Counted from the stretch's first letter, positions 25,665-34,885 are shown. The stretch is 64,000 bases of DNA from Bradyrhizobium sp. ORS 285 (GCF_900176205.1 NZ_LT859959.1:2563001-2627000); one strand, 5' to 3'. The notes: generated by a model from the letters alone, not told the origin. Made by a program: numbers and translations.

Positions 25665-26324
25665 ATGTCCGAGTTCGTCGTCCATTCGGTGCCGGGAAGC
25701 CCGTTCGGCCGCAGCGTGCTGGCCACGCTGGAGGAAAAGGGGGCGAGCTATCGGCTTGCGCCGCTGGCGCCCGGAGATTCGAAATCGGCGGCGCATCTCG
25801 CGCGGCATCCGTTCGGCCGCGTGCCGGCGCTCGGCCATGACGGCTTCGAGCTGTACGAGACCCAGGCGATCCTGCGCTATCTCGACCGCGTGCTGCCGCA
25901 GCCGGCGCTGACGCCGGACGACGCGAAGCAGGCGGCACGCATGGACCAGGTGATGAACATCAGCGACTGGTACCTGTTTCAGGGCGTGTGCAACGTCATC
26001 ATCTTCCAGCGCATCATCGGCCCGCAATTCTTCGGCACGGCGACGGACGAAGCCGCCATCGCCAGCGCGATGCCGAAGGCGAGGACTGTTATCGCCGAGC
26101 TGTCGCGGCTGCTCGGCGAGCAGCCCTTCATGGCCGGCGACCGGTTGTCGCTGGCGGACCTTCAGGCCGGCCCGCAGGCGAGCTTCCTGTCGCTGACGCC
26201 GGAATGGGCCGAGCTGACGTCAGCTCATCCCAACCTCGTTGCGTGGGTCGAACGGCTGGAAGCGCGGCCGAGTTTCCAGGCAACGACGATGACGCAACTG
26301 ATGGCGCGCGCGCAGGCAGCGTAG
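25665..26324 (+). CDS. Glutathione S-transferase family protein
   Basis: The 219-residue protein has a thioredoxin-fold N-domain (VHSVPGSPFGRSVLATLEEKG, split at SPFGRS, then GRVPALGHDG and YETQAILRYLDR) and a helical C-domain with GDRLSLADLQAGPQ, the N-capping box. SPFGRS suggests Ser as the thiol-activating residue. It follows the SRPBCC gene by 33 bp with a GGGGGAGA ribosome site, making it the third gene of the ArsR-controlled operon. The operon is probably a response to an electrophile or other small organic compound. Confidence 0.88.
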   Translation: MSEFVVHSVPGSPFGRSVLATLEEKGASYRLAPLAPGDSKSAAHLARHPFGRVPALGHDGFELYETQAILRYLDRVLPQPALTPDDAKQAARMDQVMNISDWYLFQGVCNVIIFQRIIGPQFFGTATDEAAIASAMPKARTVIAELSRLLGEQPFMAGDRLSLADLQAGPQASFLSLTPEWAELTSAHPNLVAWVERLEARPSFQATTMTQLMARAQAA

Positions 26325-26467
26325 CGGCTTGGCTCGTGATGGGTCACCTGCAAACAGAAAGAGGCAGAGGGCTGTTCGGATCGATATCGGTCGCCACGCC
26401 GCAGGCGATCCACGTTGGTCTGTTGAACCTAACCTTCGTCTGGATCGCTTGAGCCGGGAGCATAAAA

Positions 26468-26482
26468 TGCTACATTGTGCTA
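26468..26482 (+). promoter_or_regulatory. Candidate operator of the toxin-antitoxin operon
   Basis: A direct repeat TGCTA-N5-TGCTA with one helical turn spacing lies 10 bp before the antitoxin start. Type II antitoxins usually bind such repeats over their own promoter. The assignment is from position only. Confidence 0.35.
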
Positions 26483-26492
26483 GAGAGGTTCC

Positions 26493-26753
26493 ATGGCCAG
26501 CGGCTACACCATCGGCAAGCACTACGAGGAGTTCATCAAGGGCCTGGTGGACAGCGGTCGCTATTCGACCGCCAGCGAGGTCATGCGCGAGGGACTGCGG
26601 CTGATCGAAGAGAAGGAAGAGCGACGGAAGGCCAAGCTCGAAGCTCTTCGCAGCGCGATCAAGGACGGTCTGGACAGCGGTCCCGCCGAGAGCTGGGACG
26701 TCGAAGACCTTATCGCCGAGGGGAAACGTCGGAAGGCGGCGCGTGCAGAGTAG
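26493..26753 (+). CDS. Type II antitoxin, ParD/CC2985 family
   Basis: The 86-residue protein has an N-terminal ribbon-helix-helix (YTIGKHYEEFIKGLVDSGRY, then STASEVMREGLRLIEEKEER) and a charged C-terminal tail that would wrap the toxin. It overlaps the next gene by 11 bp, the usual arrangement of parDE. AGAGAGG precedes the ATG. Confidence 0.9.
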   Translation: MASGYTIGKHYEEFIKGLVDSGRYSTASEVMREGLRLIEEKEERRKAKLEALRSAIKDGLDSGPAESWDVEDLIAEGKRRKAARAE

Positions 26754-27039
26754 CCGCCTGCTGCGCCCGCAGGCCAGGGAAGACGCGCTGGAGATCTGGC
26801 AGTACATCGCCGCCGATAACGAGACGGCGGCAAGCGCGCTCCTCCACCGCTTCGATCGTGCGGTCCAGACGCTTGCGACCAATCCGTTCGCCGGACGAGA
26901 GCGTGCCGAGCTCGGCCCCGGCATCCGCAGCTTTCCGGTCGGCAACTACATCCTCTTTTACGTTCCGGCCGCAAACGCCGTTGAAGTCGTCCGAATCCTG
27001 CACGCGGCCCGGGACATCACGACTGAAGATCTGGGCTAG
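26743..27039 (+). CDS. Type II toxin, RelE/ParE superfamily
   Basis: The 98-residue protein has the RelE/ParE fold pattern: LRPQAREDALEIWQYIAADN, the FDRAVQTLATNPFAGRERAEL segment (split here), GIRSFPVGNYILFYVP and VEVVRILHAARDI. The last pattern is typical of ParE, whose members poison DNA gyrase. The start is GTG inside the antitoxin frame, so its synthesis is probably limited by coupling. It lies 111 bp from a tRNA gene. Confidence 0.9.
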   Translation: MQSSRLLRPQAREDALEIWQYIAADNETAASALLHRFDRAVQTLATNPFAGRERAELGPGIRSFPVGNYILFYVPAANAVEVVRILHAARDITTEDLG

Positions 27040-27149
27040 CCGACGCCAGCCTATCCGCTGTGCCGGCCCAATCCTCCGGCTGAGGGACATCTTCGGCGAC
27101 GGCGTGTCCGGGTGCCCGGTGGGCGGCGCGCTTTGAGGATTGCGGACTT

Positions 27150-27236
27150 TGGTGCGGACGGTGGGACTCGAACCCACACGACGTTGCCATCGAGGGATTT
27201 TAAGTCCCTTGCGTCTACCGATTCCGCCACGTCCGC
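27150..27236 (-). tRNA. tRNA-Leu (anticodon UAA)
   Basis: The minus strand folds as a class II tRNA with acceptor stem GCGGACG/CGTCCGC, encoded 3' ACCA, anticodon stem GGGA/TCCC around loop CTTAAAA (anticodon TAA), a long variable arm (TCGATGGCAACGTCG region) and T-arm GTGGG TTCGAGT CCCAC. The long variable arm and TAA anticodon identify tRNA-Leu. Confidence 0.97.
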
Positions 27237-27650
27237 CTTTGTGATCAGAGACCTAGCGCATCATTCGCCAAGACGGAATGAGCTTGCATGCGGCCTCTCG
27301 GCTCACCTTGTGCTTAAGCCAGCGCGGCTGCCTTGGTAAAGCCTCAATCCGGCCGTCACCAGCTGCTTTGAAAGCGTGTCTGCCGTGCCGCACTGGACCA
27401 CGACCAATCGGGTGCGAGACATTGTGCAGGACATGAGCGAGGTTGTCGGTGTAAGCCTCGCCGCCGTCAGCGGAAAACGATTCTGGCGGACCGCGGCGCC
27501 AGCTGTCGGCACCGGCTGAGGTCCGCGAAGCGGTTGCGCAAGGTGGCGTCCTACGGCGTGGATCGCCGTTCGAATGGGCGGCATCGTTGACCGGTCCGTC
27601 TCCGGTCGTCGATGGCGGGAAGATTAGGACGGGTGGATGATCGAGGCCTC
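27237..27650. other. Intergenic region after tRNA-Leu, no gene recognised
   Basis: About 410 bp. A frame at 27355-27522 gives a protein-like segment (TNRVRDIVQDMSEVVGVSLA) but is closed upstream by TAA at 27337 and has no good start, so it may be a decayed gene fragment. No repeat of the tRNA 3' end, which would mark an attachment site, is visible in the window. Confidence 0.4.
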
Positions 27651-28109
27651 ATGACGACCGACTGCCATCGCCTGGGCTATCACCGCCTCGCGCTTGCCGC
27701 GGGATTGTTCGCGCTTGCGTCGCTGCTGTCGGGGTGCGCCGGCATGAGCGACACCGTGTCGACCGCGTTCGCCGATCCCGCCAAATACGACCTCTACGAC
27801 TGCAAGCAGCTCGAGGCGGAGCGCAAGGCGCTCGCGGCGCGGGCCGCCGAGTTACAAGGTTTGATGGCCAAAGCGGAGACCGGGGCTGGCGGCGCTGTCG
27901 TCGCCGAGGTCGCCTATCGCAACGATTACGTCGCGATCCGCGGCCAGTCGCAATTCGCCGAAGAGGCTTGGCGCCGCAACAAATGCGTCGAGACGCCGCC
28001 GACGCCGGTCGCGGCCAAGGGCAAGCCGGCGAAGCCCGCGCGCACTGCGCGGCCGATGGCGAGCTCCGGCGGATCGTCGACTTTGCCGCGCGACGGCTCG
28101 GTTTATTGA
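27651..28109 (+). CDS. Predicted lipoprotein of unknown function
   Basis: The 152-residue protein has a signal peptide with lipobox LLSGC followed by AGM, so Cys is the likely lipidation site around residue 30. The mature part has DPAKYDLYDCKQLEAERKAL, a short coiled coil (ERKALAARAAELQGLMAKAE) and RNDYVAIRGQSQ, ending in a basic Pro/Ala-rich tail. It resembles small conserved lipoproteins of Bradyrhizobium with no assigned role. Start at MTTDCHRL is chosen to give a normal signal peptide. Confidence 0.8.
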   Translation: MTTDCHRLGYHRLALAAGLFALASLLSGCAGMSDTVSTAFADPAKYDLYDCKQLEAERKALAARAAELQGLMAKAETGAGGAVVAEVAYRNDYVAIRGQSQFAEEAWRRNKCVETPPTPVAAKGKPAKPARTARPMASSGGSSTLPRDGSVY

Positions 28110-28137
28110 GGCTCAGTGCCTTGAGGAGGGGCGGCGC

Positions 28138-29337
28138 CTACAGCCGCCAATCGTAGATCCAGCTCTGTCGCTCCGAGAGCCGCTGCGGCCCCAGCGCCTG
28201 GATGCTGAGGTCGCGGGCGAGCGCCAATGGCCCGGCCATGTGATAGATCCGGCCCTGGCTGCGAGCGGTGCGCTGCACGCGGCCGACCCGGGGGCGGCGG
28301 AGCTTGGCATAAAGTTTCAGCGCGCCCTCGACCGCGGCCGGCCCATTTGGGCGCGCCTCGCTCAGCGTCTTGGCGAGCACCGCCGCATCCTCGATCGCCA
28401 TGCCGGCGCCCTGTGCGGCGAACGGCAGCATCGCGTGGGCGGCATCGCCCAGAAGGCCGATATTGCCCTTGGTCCATTCGATGCCATCGGGCACGCCGAA
28501 CAGCGCCCATTTGCGCCAGCCGTCGACCGCGTTGAGCAGAAGCCTTGCCGACGCGGGCCAGCGCGGCGGTCCGAATGCTGCCTTCAGCTCGTTCGGATCG
28601 CCCTCGGTGCTCCAGCCCGGTCGGTTCCAGGTGCCGGGCACCACGGCCACCACATTGACCTGGCGGCCGGCGGAGATCGGGTAGGCGACGAGATGGGCGT
28701 CCGGCCCCATCCACAGCTGGACCCGCGCGCTGGTAAAATCGCGCGGCAATTGCCGGGCGTCGAGCGTGCCGCGCCAGGCGATCAGGCCGGAGAATTCGGC
28801 GCGGACCTGCGGAAACAGATGGTGCCGCACCGCCGACCAGACGCCGTCGGCGCCGATCAGCGCCAGCACCACATCCTGTCGCCGCTCGTTGCCCTGGCGA
28901 TGCACCACGGTCAGCCCCTTGGCGTGAGCGGCGACGTCCTCGAACTGGCAGCCGAGCTTGAGCTCGATGTCCGGATGCGCCATCGCCTCCGCGGCCAAGG
29001 CCGCCTGAAGGTCGGCGCGGTGGATCACCCAATAGGGCGCACCGGCGGCCTCGCTGGCGGCCGATCCGAGCGGCAGCCGGGCGATCTCGCCGCCCGCCCG
29101 TGCGCTCATGATGCTGACGGCCTCGGGTACAACAGCGCGCGCCGAGAGCCGGGGCCCCAGGCCGAGATCGAGCAGGATGCGGCTGGCATTGGGCGAGAGC
29201 TGCAGGCCGGCGCCGACCTCTTCGAGCCGCTCGGCCTTCTCCAGCACGACGACGCGAAAGCCCTTGGTGGCAAGCGCCAGCGCGGCGGTCAGGCCGCCGA
29301 TCCCGGCCCCCGCGACGGTGACGGTACGCAGTGCCAC
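28138..29337 (-). CDS. FAD-dependent monooxygenase (salicylate hydroxylase-like)
   Basis: The 399-residue flavoprotein has VAGAGIGGLTAALALATKG (FAD dinucleotide fold), EEVGAGLQLSPNASRIL, the DG motif GADGVWSAVR and the second FAD motif GLLGDAAHAMLPFAAQGAGM. This is the class A aromatic hydroxylase family (NahG/UbiH-like), which inserts one oxygen using NAD(P)H. The substrate is not evident, since no aromatic pathway genes are adjacent. GTG at 29337 is the start that gives the canonical N-terminus. It is 10 bp from the zinc-finger gene and co-directional. Confidence 0.88.
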   Translation of the reverse strand: MALRTVTVAGAGIGGLTAALALATKGFRVVVLEKAERLEEVGAGLQLSPNASRILLDLGLGPRLSARAVVPEAVSIMSARAGGEIARLPLGSAASEAAGAPYWVIHRADLQAALAAEAMAHPDIELKLGCQFEDVAAHAKGLTVVHRQGNERRQDVVLALIGADGVWSAVRHHLFPQVRAEFSGLIAWRGTLDARQLPRDFTSARVQLWMGPDAHLVAYPISAGRQVNVVAVVPGTWNRPGWSTEGDPNELKAAFGPPRWPASARLLLNAVDGWRKWALFGVPDGIEWTKGNIGLLGDAAHAMLPFAAQGAGMAIEDAAVLAKTLSEARPNGPAAVEGALKLYAKLRRPRVGRVQRTARSQGRIYHMAGPLALARDLSIQALGPQRLSERQSWIYDWRL

Positions 29338-29347
29338 GACGCGCCGG

Positions 29348-29590
29348 TCAGGCGACGTCCTTCAGCACGCATTCCGGCGGCCGAGCCTCGCCCGCGGCGA
29401 GATCGGGCGCATAGCGGTACAGCGTCGAGCAGTACGGGCAGATGATCTCTTTGTCGTTGCCGAGATCGAGGAAGACGTGCGGATGGTCGAACGGCGGATT
29501 GGCGCCCACGCACATGAACTCATGCGAGCCGATTTCGATGACGGGCACACCGGCATCGTTGTGGAAATGCGGGACGATGTTATCGGCCAT
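29348..29590 (-). CDS. Zinc-finger domain protein (CHCC/NDUFS6-like)
   Basis: The 80-residue protein has HEFMCVGANPPFDHPHVFLD, then ICPYCSTLYRY, giving a Cys/His/Cys-X2-Cys metal site of the zf-CHCC type. In mitochondria and alphaproteobacteria this family is associated with NADH dehydrogenase (NDUFS6). Here it precedes a flavin monooxygenase, which is transcribed just after it. Confidence 0.88.
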   Translation of the reverse strand: MADNIVPHFHNDAGVPVIEIGSHEFMCVGANPPFDHPHVFLDLGNDKEIICPYCSTLYRYAPDLAAGEARPPECVLKDVA

Positions 29591-29916
29591 CGGTTTACCT
29601 CGAGTGGCAGGAAGCAGGAAGAGAGAGTGGAATCAGCACGGGGAAGCGGCCGACGGGACAGAACTGGAAGGCGCCGGGCCGTCGTGGGACGGCGGCGCAC
29701 CATGCTGAGCCATAAGGCCAATTCCTCGGGTTGGGAACCTCGTGGGGCGCGACGCACGCCGATATTTTTGCGCTTGTGGATTCGACACAAACGGGCCCTC
29801 GCCGAGAAGCCCTTCTTTCGTCGGGGCCGTTGTCTCCCGGGCCGGATATCCTATGTCTTGGGATGGATCGATGCGCGAAAACGTGAAGGCGGCGTGATCT
29901 CGATGCGGTTCAAGTG
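29591..29916. other. Divergent promoter region, no gene recognised
   Basis: About 325 bp between the zinc-finger gene and a plus-strand gene. I see no clear promoter pair and no small frame with recognisable content. Confidence 0.45.
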
Positions 29917-31059
29917 ATGCGAATCAATTGGAGGCTCAGCCTGGCCGTGACCGGCCTTGCCGTCAGCGCCGCGATCGGCGCTGCGCTGTGGCCGCATGCG
30001 CAGGCCTCGCTGGCCGTCGTCGCGGCCCAGGAGGATCCGGCACGGCTGTCGGAGCTTCAGGTCGCGTCCATGCTGCGGACCGATCCGGTGCTCATCGCAC
30101 GCAATATCGACGACGCGCTCGCTGCCGGCGATCCCGACCTCGCCGAGAGCTTCGTCGCGCTCGCGAGGGAGCATCAGGTTACGCTCGATGACGCGCGGGT
30201 CCAGCGGGTGAGCGATGCCGTTGCTACGGAGAAGGCGCCGACGAGCGTCGCTAAGCGGTTTGCGACCGGGCTCGTCACCGGCCAAGCCGACGATGTCGCC
30301 AGCCTGTCCGGTACGGTGGCCGGCGATCTCTTTGTGTTCGGCGACATCCGCGACGCCATTCGCGAGGGCAAGCATCTGGTGATGGGCGAGGAGACCGACC
30401 GCCTCGTGCTCGGCCTGGCCACCGCCGGACTGGCCGTGACCGCAGCGACCTATGTCTCGGCCGGCGGCGCCGCGCCGGTGCGGGCCGGCCTCACGCTGGT
30501 CAAGGATGCCCGCAAGGTCGGTCGGCTCGGCGAGGGGCTGGCGGCCTGGGCCGGACGGTCCGCGCGTGAAGTGGTCGATGCGCCGCTGCTGCAGCAGGCG
30601 GTCGCCTCCGGCTCGGTGCTGCGTCCCGGCGAGACGGCGACCGCGATCCGCGCCGCGTTCCGGGCCGAGAAGGCCGGGGCACTGGTGCGGCTGGCCAAGG
30701 ATGTCGGCCGCATCACCGAGAAGGCGGGCACGCGTGGCGCGCTCGATTCCCTCAAGCTCGCCGACGGGCCGAAGGACATCGCCCGCGCCGCCCGCCTCGC
30801 AGAGGCCAAGGGCGGCCAGACCCGGGCGATCCTGAAGCTGCTCGGCCGTGGCGCGCTGCTGCTCACGGCCGGCGCGTTCAATCTCGCGCTCTGGCTGTTC
30901 GGTGCCCTCATGACGCTGTTCAGCGCCGTCGCTTCGCTGAAGGCGATGACCGAACGCGCGACGCAAAGCGTCATCGATCGCGGCAAGCGGCGGCGGCTGC
31001 GCCGGATGCAGGCCGCTGCAGCGAGCGGGCAACTGGTCGCCGCAGCGCCTTGCGGCTAG
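29917..31059 (+). CDS. Membrane protein of unknown function
   Basis: The 380-residue protein has an N-terminal hydrophobic segment (LAVTGLAVSAAIGAALW, residues about 7-23), a glycine/alanine-rich middle segment (VLGLATAGLAVTAATYVSAG, about 167-186) that may be membrane-associated, and a C-terminal pair of hydrophobic stretches (ALLLTAGAFNLALWLFGALM, about 311-330, and a following one), ending with a basic tail. The rest is Ala/Arg/Glu-rich and helical. No family is recognised. ATG at 29917 is used; a GTG directly before it adds one residue. Alpha/beta hydrolase follows 46 bp later. Confidence 0.75.
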   Translation: MRINWRLSLAVTGLAVSAAIGAALWPHAQASLAVVAAQEDPARLSELQVASMLRTDPVLIARNIDDALAAGDPDLAESFVALAREHQVTLDDARVQRVSDAVATEKAPTSVAKRFATGLVTGQADDVASLSGTVAGDLFVFGDIRDAIREGKHLVMGEETDRLVLGLATAGLAVTAATYVSAGGAAPVRAGLTLVKDARKVGRLGEGLAAWAGRSAREVVDAPLLQQAVASGSVLRPGETATAIRAAFRAEKAGALVRLAKDVGRITEKAGTRGALDSLKLADGPKDIARAARLAEAKGGQTRAILKLLGRGALLLTAGAFNLALWLFGALMTLFSAVASLKAMTERATQSVIDRGKRRRLRRMQAAAASGQLVAAAPCG

Positions 31060-31105
31060 ACTTCACCGCATCATCATCACTCCAGATTTTTCGGGACCAG
31101 GTCCG

Positions 31106-31855
31106 ATGCCGAGCTTTTCCAACGGCGCCGTCGAAATCGCCTTCGTCGATGAGGGAGAGGGCGATCCGATCGTGCTCGTGCACGGCTTCGCCTCGACCAA
31201 GACCGTCAACTGGATCTATCCGGGATGGGTCACCGAGCTGCGAAAGGCCGGCCGCCGCGTCATCGCGCTCGACAATCGCGGTCATGGCGACTCGGCCAAG
31301 CTGTACGATCCCGCGCAATATTCCATTGCCGAGATGGCGAGCGACGTCACCGCGCTGATGGATCATCTCGGGCTCGCGAGCGCCGACGTGATGGGCTACT
31401 CGCTCGGCGGCCGCATCGCCGCGCATATCGCGCTGACCACGCCGGAGCGCCTGCGCTCGGCGATCTTCGGCGGCATCGGCATGGCGATGATCGAGGGCGG
31501 TGGTCCCGGCGAGAACGTCGCCGCGGCGCTGGAGGCCCCGTCGCTCGACGACGTCACCGATCCCGTCGGCAAGACCTTCCGCGCCTTCGCCGACCAGACC
31601 CGCTCCGATCGTCTTGCGCTCGCCGCCTGCATGCGCGGCTCGCGCGGCCTGATCTCGCGCGAGGACGCCGGCCGCATCGGCGTGCCGGTGCTCGTCGCCG
31701 TCGGCACGACCGACGAAGTGTCCGGCTCGGGGCCCGCGCTCGGCGCGCTCATCCCGGGCGCCGAGGTGCTCGACATCCCCAACCGCGACCACATGCGCGC
31801 CGTCGGCGACAAGGTCTACAAGGCCGGCGTGGTGGATTTCCTGGCGCGGCGTTGA
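31106..31855 (+). CDS. Alpha/beta-fold hydrolase
   Basis: The 249-residue protein has the oxyanion region VLVHGFASTKTVNW, ALDNRGHGDSAK, the nucleophile elbow GYSLGGRIAA (Ser about 97), the acid in VAVGTTDEVSGSG and the His in IPNRDHMRAVGD. It is the esterase/lactonase type seen beside many catabolic genes. The substrate is unknown. No signal peptide is seen. Confidence 0.88.
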   Translation: MPSFSNGAVEIAFVDEGEGDPIVLVHGFASTKTVNWIYPGWVTELRKAGRRVIALDNRGHGDSAKLYDPAQYSIAEMASDVTALMDHLGLASADVMGYSLGGRIAAHIALTTPERLRSAIFGGIGMAMIEGGGPGENVAAALEAPSLDDVTDPVGKTFRAFADQTRSDRLALAACMRGSRGLISREDAGRIGVPVLVAVGTTDEVSGSGPALGALIPGAEVLDIPNRDHMRAVGDKVYKAGVVDFLARR

Positions 31856-31867
31856 AAACACCCTGCT

Positions 31868-32004
31868 GTAAGGTGGGCAAAGGCGCAGTCGCGCTCTCTC
31901 AACAGACGAGCTTCCGGTGGCGCCGTGCCCACCATCTCACCGCGGAATACGCTGCCCGACGGTGGGCACGCTGCCGCCTGCGGCGGCCGCTTTGCCCACC
32001 CTAC
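31868..32004. repeat. Nested inverted repeat, family A (copy 6)
   Basis: Outer arms GTAAGGTGGGCAAAG (31868) and CTTTGCCCACCCTAC (ends 32004), with inner GTGCCCACC and GGTGGGCAC. It lies between two convergent genes. Confidence 0.87.
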
Positions 32005-32007
32005 AGA

Positions 32008-33405
32008 TTACGTCTGTGTCGTCCGCTCGGCTCCGAACCAGCGCGCGACCGCAATCAGCACCGTGAACGTCGCGATCCACACCAGCCGGGCGCCGTAGCG
32101 GTCGTGCGGGCCGGAGATGATGCCGCAGATCACGGCGTTGCCGAGCAGCGCGAGCGTCACGGTGGTGGCAAGCAAGGTGATGTCGTCGCGGCGGCGGCGC
32201 CAGATCGCGTGGGCCGCGATCGCGGCCGCTGCCAGCATCGAGCCCAGCGCCACCGGCACATGCAGCCAGTTCACGACAGCGAAATTGATCTCCCAATGCT
32301 GCTGATGCGCCGCGCGCATCTGCCGGACCTGGGAGGGGATGTAGCGCTCGATGATGCCATAGGTGTGCGGCACCCAGCCGCTGGTGCCTTCGCCGGTCGC
32401 CACATGCATCAGCTGCTCGCCGGTGGCGATCGCCGCCGCCTTGGCCTGCCACAGCGGATAGGCGGCGAGCGACTGCTTGACGATGAAGCCCATCTCCTCG
32501 TTCATGCCCTCGAAGCGGCCGAGCTTGTTGAACATGGAGTTGCCCCACAGGAAGTCGTCCGCGGTCGGCGGCAGCTCGTTGCGATAGGGGCAGAGCTTGA
32601 GCTTCTCGCGCCCGCAATGGTCGTTGAGATATTGCGCGACGATGCCGTCCTGGAGCATGCGGCCGAAGGCAACGCCGGTGCCGCCCGGCGTCCACGCCAA
32701 CTGGCCCGACAGAGCGAAGTTGGCGGCGAGCAGCATGGCCGCGCCGGCGACGATGGTCAGGCTGGATTGGATCAGCCCGGACAGCGCGATCTGCCGGCGC
32801 CGCCACGGATAGGCGATCCAGCCGGCGGAGCACAGTCCGAGCAGCACGCCGAGCGTGGCGCTGTGGGTGGCCGAGGCAAACGCCACGAAGCCGAACAGCG
32901 CGGCTTTCTCCAGCACCGAGATCCGGCGCGCCTGCGTCACCAGAAGGAATAGCGCGAGCACCGACAGCCCGGCGAAGATGTCGGTCAGCAGCATGCTGGC
33001 GAGCCAGGGCAGGGCGGTGGTCAAGATCAGCAGCAGGCCGATCCAGAGCAAGCGCAGCGGCTGATAGAGTCCGAGGACGCGCAGCGTGAGCTGCAGGATC
33101 CACAACGTAGCCAGCGCCTGCAGGCCGAGATTGAGCCAGAAGCTGGAGCCTTCGCCATAGTGCAGATAGAGCCCGAACACGGTCGAGCGGCTCGGCACCA
33201 GATAGCCTTCGTACCAGCGCGCGAGATAGCCGCCGGTGTCCCACTGCAGCAGCGGGTAGCCGTTCCACAGCGCGGGCGCGACCAGGAAGAGGGGGATGAC
33301 GATAACGGGAAGCCAGGCAGAACCGGCCTCACTTGCGCGTTCGTCCAGGATCTGAGTGTTACTGATGCCTGTGTCCCCCGGTTCGGAGCACCGTGGCCAA
33401 AACAT
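32008..33405 (-). CDS. Polytopic membrane protein of unknown function
   Basis: The 465-residue protein has about nine to eleven hydrophobic helices, for example VIVIPLFLVAPALW, LLWIGLLLILTTALPWLASM, AIAAHAIW and VTLALLGNAVICGII. An aqueous loop after the first helix contains WDTGGYLARWYEGYLVPSRS, a pattern reminiscent of GT-C-like integral glycosyltransferases (WDxxxY), but the family is not certain. Cys-containing loops (CGREKLKLCPYRNELPP) lie in the periplasmic portion. ATG at 33405 is preferred to an upstream TTG at 33456. Confidence 0.75.
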   Translation of the reverse strand: MFWPRCSEPGDTGISNTQILDERASEAGSAWLPVIVIPLFLVAPALWNGYPLLQWDTGGYLARWYEGYLVPSRSTVFGLYLHYGEGSSFWLNLGLQALATLWILQLTLRVLGLYQPLRLLWIGLLLILTTALPWLASMLLTDIFAGLSVLALFLLVTQARRISVLEKAALFGFVAFASATHSATLGVLLGLCSAGWIAYPWRRRQIALSGLIQSSLTIVAGAAMLLAANFALSGQLAWTPGGTGVAFGRMLQDGIVAQYLNDHCGREKLKLCPYRNELPPTADDFLWGNSMFNKLGRFEGMNEEMGFIVKQSLAAYPLWQAKAAAIATGEQLMHVATGEGTSGWVPHTYGIIERYIPSQVRQMRAAHQQHWEINFAVVNWLHVPVALGSMLAAAAIAAHAIWRRRRDDITLLATTVTLALLGNAVICGIISGPHDRYGARLVWIATFTVLIAVARWFGAERTTQT

Positions 33406-33787
33406 GGTCAAGGCGGTATTTACCAATAGACGCAGGCTGATGGATGGTAAAGCCAACCCCGTGATCCAGCGGGGGACGAGCCTCTCTCTGAGGCCGAGTG
33501 GTTCCTTTTTGCCTCAGGACGGTATCGATTGCTTGCGGTTATCCCGGGGAACCCGGAGGTCTCGTCGCGCGACCGCCTTGATTTCCGGTTCCCGCTGACC
33601 ACCTTGAGCCGACCGCGGCCTTCCGGCTGGCGGGGTCACCTTGCGCGTAACGGAAATGTCTCAATCCCGTGGTCTCCTGGCAGCGCGGCCGGAGAGAAGG
33701 GATCGATGGCCTCGCGCAGCGTGCAGAGGACATCATTCCACGCGCCGTGCTATATTGCCTGCCCACTGAACTCCGCGAGACGCTGCC
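33406..33787. other. Divergent promoter region before cysE, no gene recognised
   Basis: About 380 bp with no recognisable gene. The cysE promoter should lie in its right part; ATTCCACGCGCCGTGCTATATTG near 33733-33755 (quoted in parts) includes TATATT, a possible -10. Confidence 0.4.
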
Positions 33788-34615
33788 ATGGCTATGCATC
33801 AGACCCATCCCCAGAGCGGGAAGCTGGCGACGCTCGATCCGATCTGGGATCGGATCCGCAGCGAGGCCGAAGAGATCGTCCGCCGCGAGCCGGAGCTTGC
33901 GACCTTCATCTATTCGACGGTGCTGCATCACAGCCGGCTCGAGGATTCGGTCGTGCATCGCGTGGCGGATCGGCTCGATCATTCGGCGCTCTCGGGCGAC
34001 CTGATCCGCCAGACCTTCGACGATGCGCTGCGCGACGAGCCGGATCTCGGCCACGCCTTCCGCGCCGATCTCGTCGCGGTCTATGATCGCGATCCCGCGA
34101 CCTCGCGCTTCATCGACCCCTTGCTCTACTTCAAGGGCTTCCACGCGTTGCAGACGCATCGCCTCGCGCATTGGCTCTATCGCAAGAACCGCAAGGATTT
34201 CTCGTTCTACCTGCAGAGCCGCTCCTCGGCGGTGTTCCAGACCGACATCAATCCGGCGGCGCGCATCGGCCGCGGTATCTTCCTCGATCACGCCACCGGC
34301 TTCGTCTGCGGTGAGACCGCTATCATCGAGGACAATGTCTCGATCCTGCATGGCGTGACGCTCGGCGGGACCGGCAAGGAGAACGAGGATCGTCATCCGA
34401 AGATTCGTCATGGCGTGCTGATCGGTGCCGGCGCCAAGGTGCTCGGCAACATCGAGGTCGGTCATTGCGCGCGCATCGCCGCCGGATCGGTGGTGGTGAA
34501 ACCCGTGCCTAACAACGTCACGGTGGCCGGCGTGCCGGCCAAGATCGTCGGCGAGGCCGGTTGCGCCGAGCCGTCGCGCACCATGGACCAGATGATCAAC
34601 GCGATCGGCATCTGA
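33788..34615 (+). CDS. cysE: Serine O-acetyltransferase
   Basis: The 275-residue protein has the SATase N-terminal helical domain (IRSEAEEIVRREPELATFIY; then LADRL-type helices) and a left-handed beta-helix of hexapeptide repeats from about residue 150. Key parts are GIFLDHATGFVCGET (His-Asp of the active site), LHGVTLGGTGKE and DRHPKIRHGVLIGAGAKVLG. It acetylates serine as the first step of cysteine synthesis. DUF3126 gene downstream is a common neighbour in alphaproteobacteria. Confidence 0.96.
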   Translation: MAMHQTHPQSGKLATLDPIWDRIRSEAEEIVRREPELATFIYSTVLHHSRLEDSVVHRVADRLDHSALSGDLIRQTFDDALRDEPDLGHAFRADLVAVYDRDPATSRFIDPLLYFKGFHALQTHRLAHWLYRKNRKDFSFYLQSRSSAVFQTDINPAARIGRGIFLDHATGFVCGETAIIEDNVSILHGVTLGGTGKENEDRHPKIRHGVLIGAGAKVLGNIEVGHCARIAAGSVVVKPVPNNVTVAGVPAKIVGEAGCAEPSRTMDQMINAIGI

Positions 34616-34885
34616 GCCGCGGAGCGCGCTCGCTCAATCTCGGAGTCAAGAGCTTTTCAACCACGGGATTTCGTGCGAACACATCGCTGATCTGTGGATC
34701 TGACGATCCGCCATTGCCGCGGCGGACTGAATGTGAGATCCACTCCGTCCCTTTTCAGATGCGTTCGATGACGCTGGTGTCAGTGCCCGGCATCGACCGG
34801 CTGAACTAACAAGCTTCGAGGACACGGACGTGCCGCGCTGTCACGTCCTGAACAACAAGCAACCCGCTGCAATTGGAGATCTCCC

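Noticed and set aside
27355-27522. Frame with protein-like sequence after the tRNA
   Set aside because: Closed by a stop at 27337 with no good start, and too short to assign. Possibly a gene remnant.
31225-32952. 575-codon plus-strand open frame across the hydrolase and the repeat
   Set aside because: It runs through a dispersed repeat and out of frame with the alpha/beta hydrolase. It has no recognisable domain.
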